Shown piece by piece: positions 60,387 through 64,000 of a DNA stretch of 64,000 nucleotides. Every line of letters starts with the position of its first letter. Position 1 is the first letter of the stretch. The stretch lies in contig BSBK01007741.1 in assembly GCA_027943335.1 (NCBI GenBank), positions 630,001 through 694,000 on the forward strand. The letters are read 5' to 3'. A program made the translations under genes and the position numbers. The DNA is from Chamaecyparis obtusa (Eukaryota; Streptophyta; Pinopsida; Cupressales; Cupressaceae). The notes below the pieces were generated by a model that saw nothing but the letters and a program-made list of their open reading frames with translations, was not told the DNA's origin and ran no database searches.

Positions 60387-63160
60387 GTGTCAAACAAGAA
60401 TAAGGGTAAGACTCCCGCATATGGGGAAAGCCAAGAGAGGCCAACAAAACACAAAACCTTATCATCGTACTTTGGTGATGGTGTTGGAAATGTTTCTGGC
60501 CAAAATCGGGAAGCTACTTCATCATAAGAAGATTTTCAAGATTCACAACCTGAGGCTAAACCTACACGACATATTGAAGAAGTCAGTGAACCTGATATCT
60601 TAGATCATGATGAACTTGAAGAAGATTTTCAGTTAAAAACCCAGAGTAGCCATAATAATATAATCAACTTGGATGAGACTGAGAATGTCAGAGAAGATGA
60701 TGGTGCAGGGAAGAAAAGAAAATACAAATCAAAGAATGATAGAATGTGGGATCTATCGAGGAATTTTCAAATAGAATGGGTGTCAAAGTATCCATTTATT
60801 GAACCAATGGATAATCCAATTGAAAGGGAGCCTCCGGTAGAATGCAGATGTAAGATTTGCAGCAAGATAAATAAGAAGGAAAAGAGGTTGCAGCTAAAAA
60901 TCAACACCATAGAGAAGTATATGGGTAAAGTTTACGAAAAGAAAACCATAGATGGAGTTCAAAAATTAGTGATAAGATGGAAAAAAAAGGAGGAATCTCA
61001 GCATGTTAGGAATGCAGAATTATATGAATTTCAACATAATATAAAGATGAAGCCTAGTGAAGTTAAAGGCTCTATTGAAGCTTTTTTTGGAAAAGCATTG
61101 GAAGTAGAACTAATGGGAAAAGTTGTTCAGTTAAGTGTTGTGTTTAATATTTTGAGCAGAGGGTGTCCTATGACAGACTACCCATCATTGAGTACTTTAT
61201 TACACTTTCTAAAAGTTTGTAACTATCCTAATAGTCACTGGTCAGTAAATAGTGGATGGGAATGGGCAAGGTGTCTTATCGAGGTTGAAAAAGAGGATCT
61301 AAAGGCAAAAATTAAAGAGTCAAATTTTATTACATTGTCTTTAGACAAGGTTATAGCAGTAGACAATACTTCCTGGGTATGCATGCATGTTTATACTGCA
61401 CAGAATTTTGTTTGCCAACCTCATCTACTAACTGTTGCTAAAATGAGGGATAATGTGACAGTGGAAAATTTATTTGAACTAGTAAAGAGTTCTCTAATTG
61501 AATATGGAGGTATAAATGACATGACCATTGCCAAAAGGATGGTGTGTGTTGGAGCAGATGGAGCTTTAGTAATGCAAGGCCATAGGGGTGGTCTTTGCAC
61601 AAAGATACAATCTTCTTGTGCACCCTACATTACTCCCATTCACTACATGGCCCACAGAATGAATCTAGCTTTTGGAGTTGTCAGCAAGCATGCTCTAGTA
61701 CAAAAATTTGAAGCTTTAATCAAAGAGCTCTACCAATAATTTTGTCAAAGTCCAAAATGATTTAGGGAATTTCAACACTTTGCTGAAGGACTAACCGACG
61801 GAACAAGTTTCTTAAGGATAATGATACCAGATGGATCTCTTTGGATGGACTAACACATTGAGTTTTTTCAGAATATCAATCGTTGCTTGGTCTAATGAAC
61901 TCAAGTGGTGACGAAGCTGGGAAACTAAAATTTATTGCATTGCTAGCAATGTTAACTAATGTAGAGACACTGTTAACATTAGCAGGTACTCTCCCCATGC
62001 TTGAGGAAATGATAAATTTAATGAAAAAGGCCCAGCAAAGAGCTATGTACATTGCAGAATATGCTTCACTACATAAATTGACATGCGTGGCACTCGATAG
62101 TCTCTATCAATTATGTGAAGATGATGTAAAATTTTCTAGCTGGCTGAAAGTCATAGATTTGGACAATCTTGACAACTTTTTAAAAATAGGTTCAAATGGA
62201 GAGTTATGTGCAGAAGTTCATGGAGTTGAGATACCAATGCACTACTTTGCCAGGATCGAGTCCGAGGAACCAGGAAAGAACACTAGGACTCTGCGAGTAT
62301 CAAGTATTAAAAGGGAAGACTTTACCAAGATCATTGAGTCTGTAACAGCTTCTGTGAAGCACATTGCCTATTATCTTTCCTCACAGATTAGAGCAAGATT
62401 CCCTCCAGTCAAACTACTTGAATCCATGGCTATTGTGTTTCCTCGATATTGGAGTATGAACAATCCAAAAGATTTTAAAACTAGGCTACTAACTTTGATA
62501 GATCATTTCTGCAAAACCAAAGAGTTAAATGGAGTAACTCTAAATGGAATTTTAGATACAAATCATTTGAGAGAGCAATTAGGTCATTTTTCAATAACAA
62601 TGAGGGAACAATATTATATTATGCAAAACCCTCATGAAGATGGATCGGTACCAAGGCTTTGGAAAAATCTAGTTGAGAGCGAATTGTTGACTGATTCAAT
62701 TTCAGAATATTTCAAGTTTGTTGATTTATGTCTGACCATGATATTGGGGTCAGTGGAGGATGAGAGAGTTTTCAGTGCTTTGGGATTCCTAAATTCAAAG
62801 CTAAGAAACAAACTAGACAAGAATCTGGAAAATTGCTTGAAGGTCTATACATCTAGGTATGAAGTCAATACTTTTCCTTACGAAAGGGCACCAGAATTGT
62901 GGAGGAAGAAATATCAGAGAAGAGGATTGGGAAACATTTCAAACCAAAGTGGGACTGGGAGTGGGAATGCCAGAGACAATGATGTCATTGACTCATGTAC
63001 TACTGGTACTAGTACTGCTAGCGGTGAACATCAGTTAAGCGGTGGTATGCAGAGTGAAGAAAACATATCGAAGAACCAAGGAATCTATGAAGTTGATGGA
63101 GCTAAATCGGATGATCTCAATGATGATATGATGTGGCAGCTTGAAGTTGAACTGTTGTAG
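60387..63160 (+). pseudogene. hAT-superfamily transposase-like protein (broken)
   Basis: The reading frame runs from about 60387 (a GTG where ATG is expected) to TAG 63158-63160, about 920 codons. A BED-like zinc-finger region lies near 60840-60925: Cys pair CKIC present, His of the usual TxEKH replaced by Tyr. The RNase H-like core has LSLD (about 61340), a conserved VGADGA (about 61550) and HYMAHRMNLA (about 61645), where relatives have HCMAHR. DTRWISL (about 61825) follows, and the dimerisation block EDERVFSALGFLNSKLRNKL is near 62757-62816. It resembles the ZNF862/KIAA1586-like hAT-derived family. Defects are TAA 60525-60527, TAA 61737-61739, TGA 61758-61760, a +1 shift near 61800 and TGA 61859-61861. 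The remaining 425-codon 3' half is open. It could be a recently dead hAT element or a decayed domesticated copy. I could not identify TIRs or an 8-bp TSD. Confidence 0.8.
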
Positions 63161-64000
63161 AAGTAGCAATTCCTAGCCTCCTAGGTATTTATTAATCTTT
63201 TTCCTCAAGTCTACTGTCAGTTTTTGTATCTCATCATCAATCATGCATAATAGCATATTCCAATGTCAAAAACATGAATGTGGTTGATAATGTCATCAAG
63301 GTTCAATTCCATAATTAATAATGGTTTTCATTTGCATTATTTAGATTATATGGTACAATTCTTGTAGATTTTTCATTATTTGTTTTGACAACATAGCAAT
63401 TCATATGTTAGAATTCTTAGAGTTAGAAATACTGATTCTCATTAATTTAATTACAAATATGATACAATGTAACAATTCATTCATTAATACTAGTAAGAAC
63501 ACAACTCTATGATTTTGTTTACAAAACTTAATGACTCAATACCCATTGGCAATTTGGCACATTGCCCAATTTCAATTTCATTACCCTAATCCAATGACCC
63601 TGAATTCCCTTTTATAGAAACAAGGGAGCAACAATAGCTTCAGGTCGATTTGCCTAATGTGAAGTGAGAAGTCTCAAAATCTAAATCAGTAAGACAACTA
63701 CAAGTCTACAACATCTCTACAACTTTAGTTGTACATTTCTACATTTGACAGGCCAGTTTAGTAAATTAGCATTGGAAATAGCATCTGCAAGACTGCAACA
63801 TTCATCCTGTTTAAAAAACAAAGTTCAAGATTGTTACTTTAAACTCAATTCTAGACTCTAGTATTTAGGATAATATCAAAGATATATACTAAAGATATAG
63901 AGATGATTGAAATTGAAAGTACTTTCACATACTATGATTGATGAGATCAAGATGATTCTGTCATTTTCTTTAGTATGCTCCATTCTTCATCGATTGGAAG
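63161..64000. other. 3' flank of the hAT-like gene, nothing coding
   Basis: A+T-rich, with no ORF of note. At 63609-63617 the minus strand has CTATAAAAG inside a longer string (CCTTGTTTCTATAAAAGG) also found around the TATA box of the giant LTRs at 624-640 and 28076-28093. It may be the edge of a related LTR running off the window. Confidence 0.4.

Noticed and set aside
1..64000. Search for tRNA, rRNA, snRNA or miRNA hairpin genes, organelle insertions and endogenous pararetrovirus sequence.
   Set aside because: I recognised none by eye. All RT sequences present fit Ty3, Copia or L1. A covariance-model scan would be needed to exclude small RNAs.

Overview
The window is repeat-packed nuclear DNA from a seed plant with a large genome. 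By my estimate it is roughly one-third G+C, and about 55 kb of the 64 kb is transposable element. I recognise no intact host gene. The plant origin rests on a Tat/Ogre-type Ty3 element, Copia elements primed by initiator tRNA-Met, a plant L1 LINE with a DUF4283 ORF1, and a hAT transposase-like gene. A conifer or other gymnosperm fits the density and the unusual families, but that is inference.

Layout. Positions 1-49333 are one giant minus-strand Tat/Ogre-like Ty3 element, about 20 kb once later insertions are removed. Its LTRs are about 6.2-6.5 kb. The 3' LTR (1-6252) runs off the left edge, and the 5' LTR lies at 27161-30064 plus 46053-49333. Read on the minus strand, its internal order is PBS, gag, protease, an extra archaeal-type RNase H, reverse transcriptase, Ty3 RNase H, integrase. 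Three elements sit inside it: Copia element A (7958-14932, TSD TTGAC), a non-autonomous LTR element B with no polymerase (16780-23352, TSD ATTTT), and element C (30065-46052) with about 4 kb LTRs and only 0.9 kb between them. Copia element D (35739-42892, TSD CATACT) sits inside an LTR of C, and the empty site is preserved in the other C LTR. The giant element itself landed in the reverse transcriptase of a minus-strand L1 LINE (49334-57112). That LINE also carries a gag-protease-only Ty3 element E (50028-53737) and a probable solo LTR (54338-55377). The rest of the LINE should lie just left of position 1. Positions 57181-59640 hold nothing I recognise. Positions 59641-63160 hold a TCGCC-rich stretch, a TATA promoter, a probable 5'-UTR intron and a broken hAT transposase-like gene.

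Most notable observations. First, each giant LTR carries, upstream of its TATA box, a roughly 1,280-codon reading frame with no family I recognise. It would lie at the 3' end of the genomic RNA, in U3. Second, the giant element has an extra RNase H between protease and RT. Third, element C has an extreme LTR-to-internal ratio. Fourth, several unrelated LTR families share motif arrays. Fifth, the in-frame stops are strongly biased to TAG at CAG (Gln) codons, as expected from CHG-methylation decay.

All coding regions are broken by stops or frameshifts. The most intact are the gag-pol of Copia D and the hAT-like gene. Boundaries, TSDs, PBS and PPT were read by eye; identities and ages were not computed.
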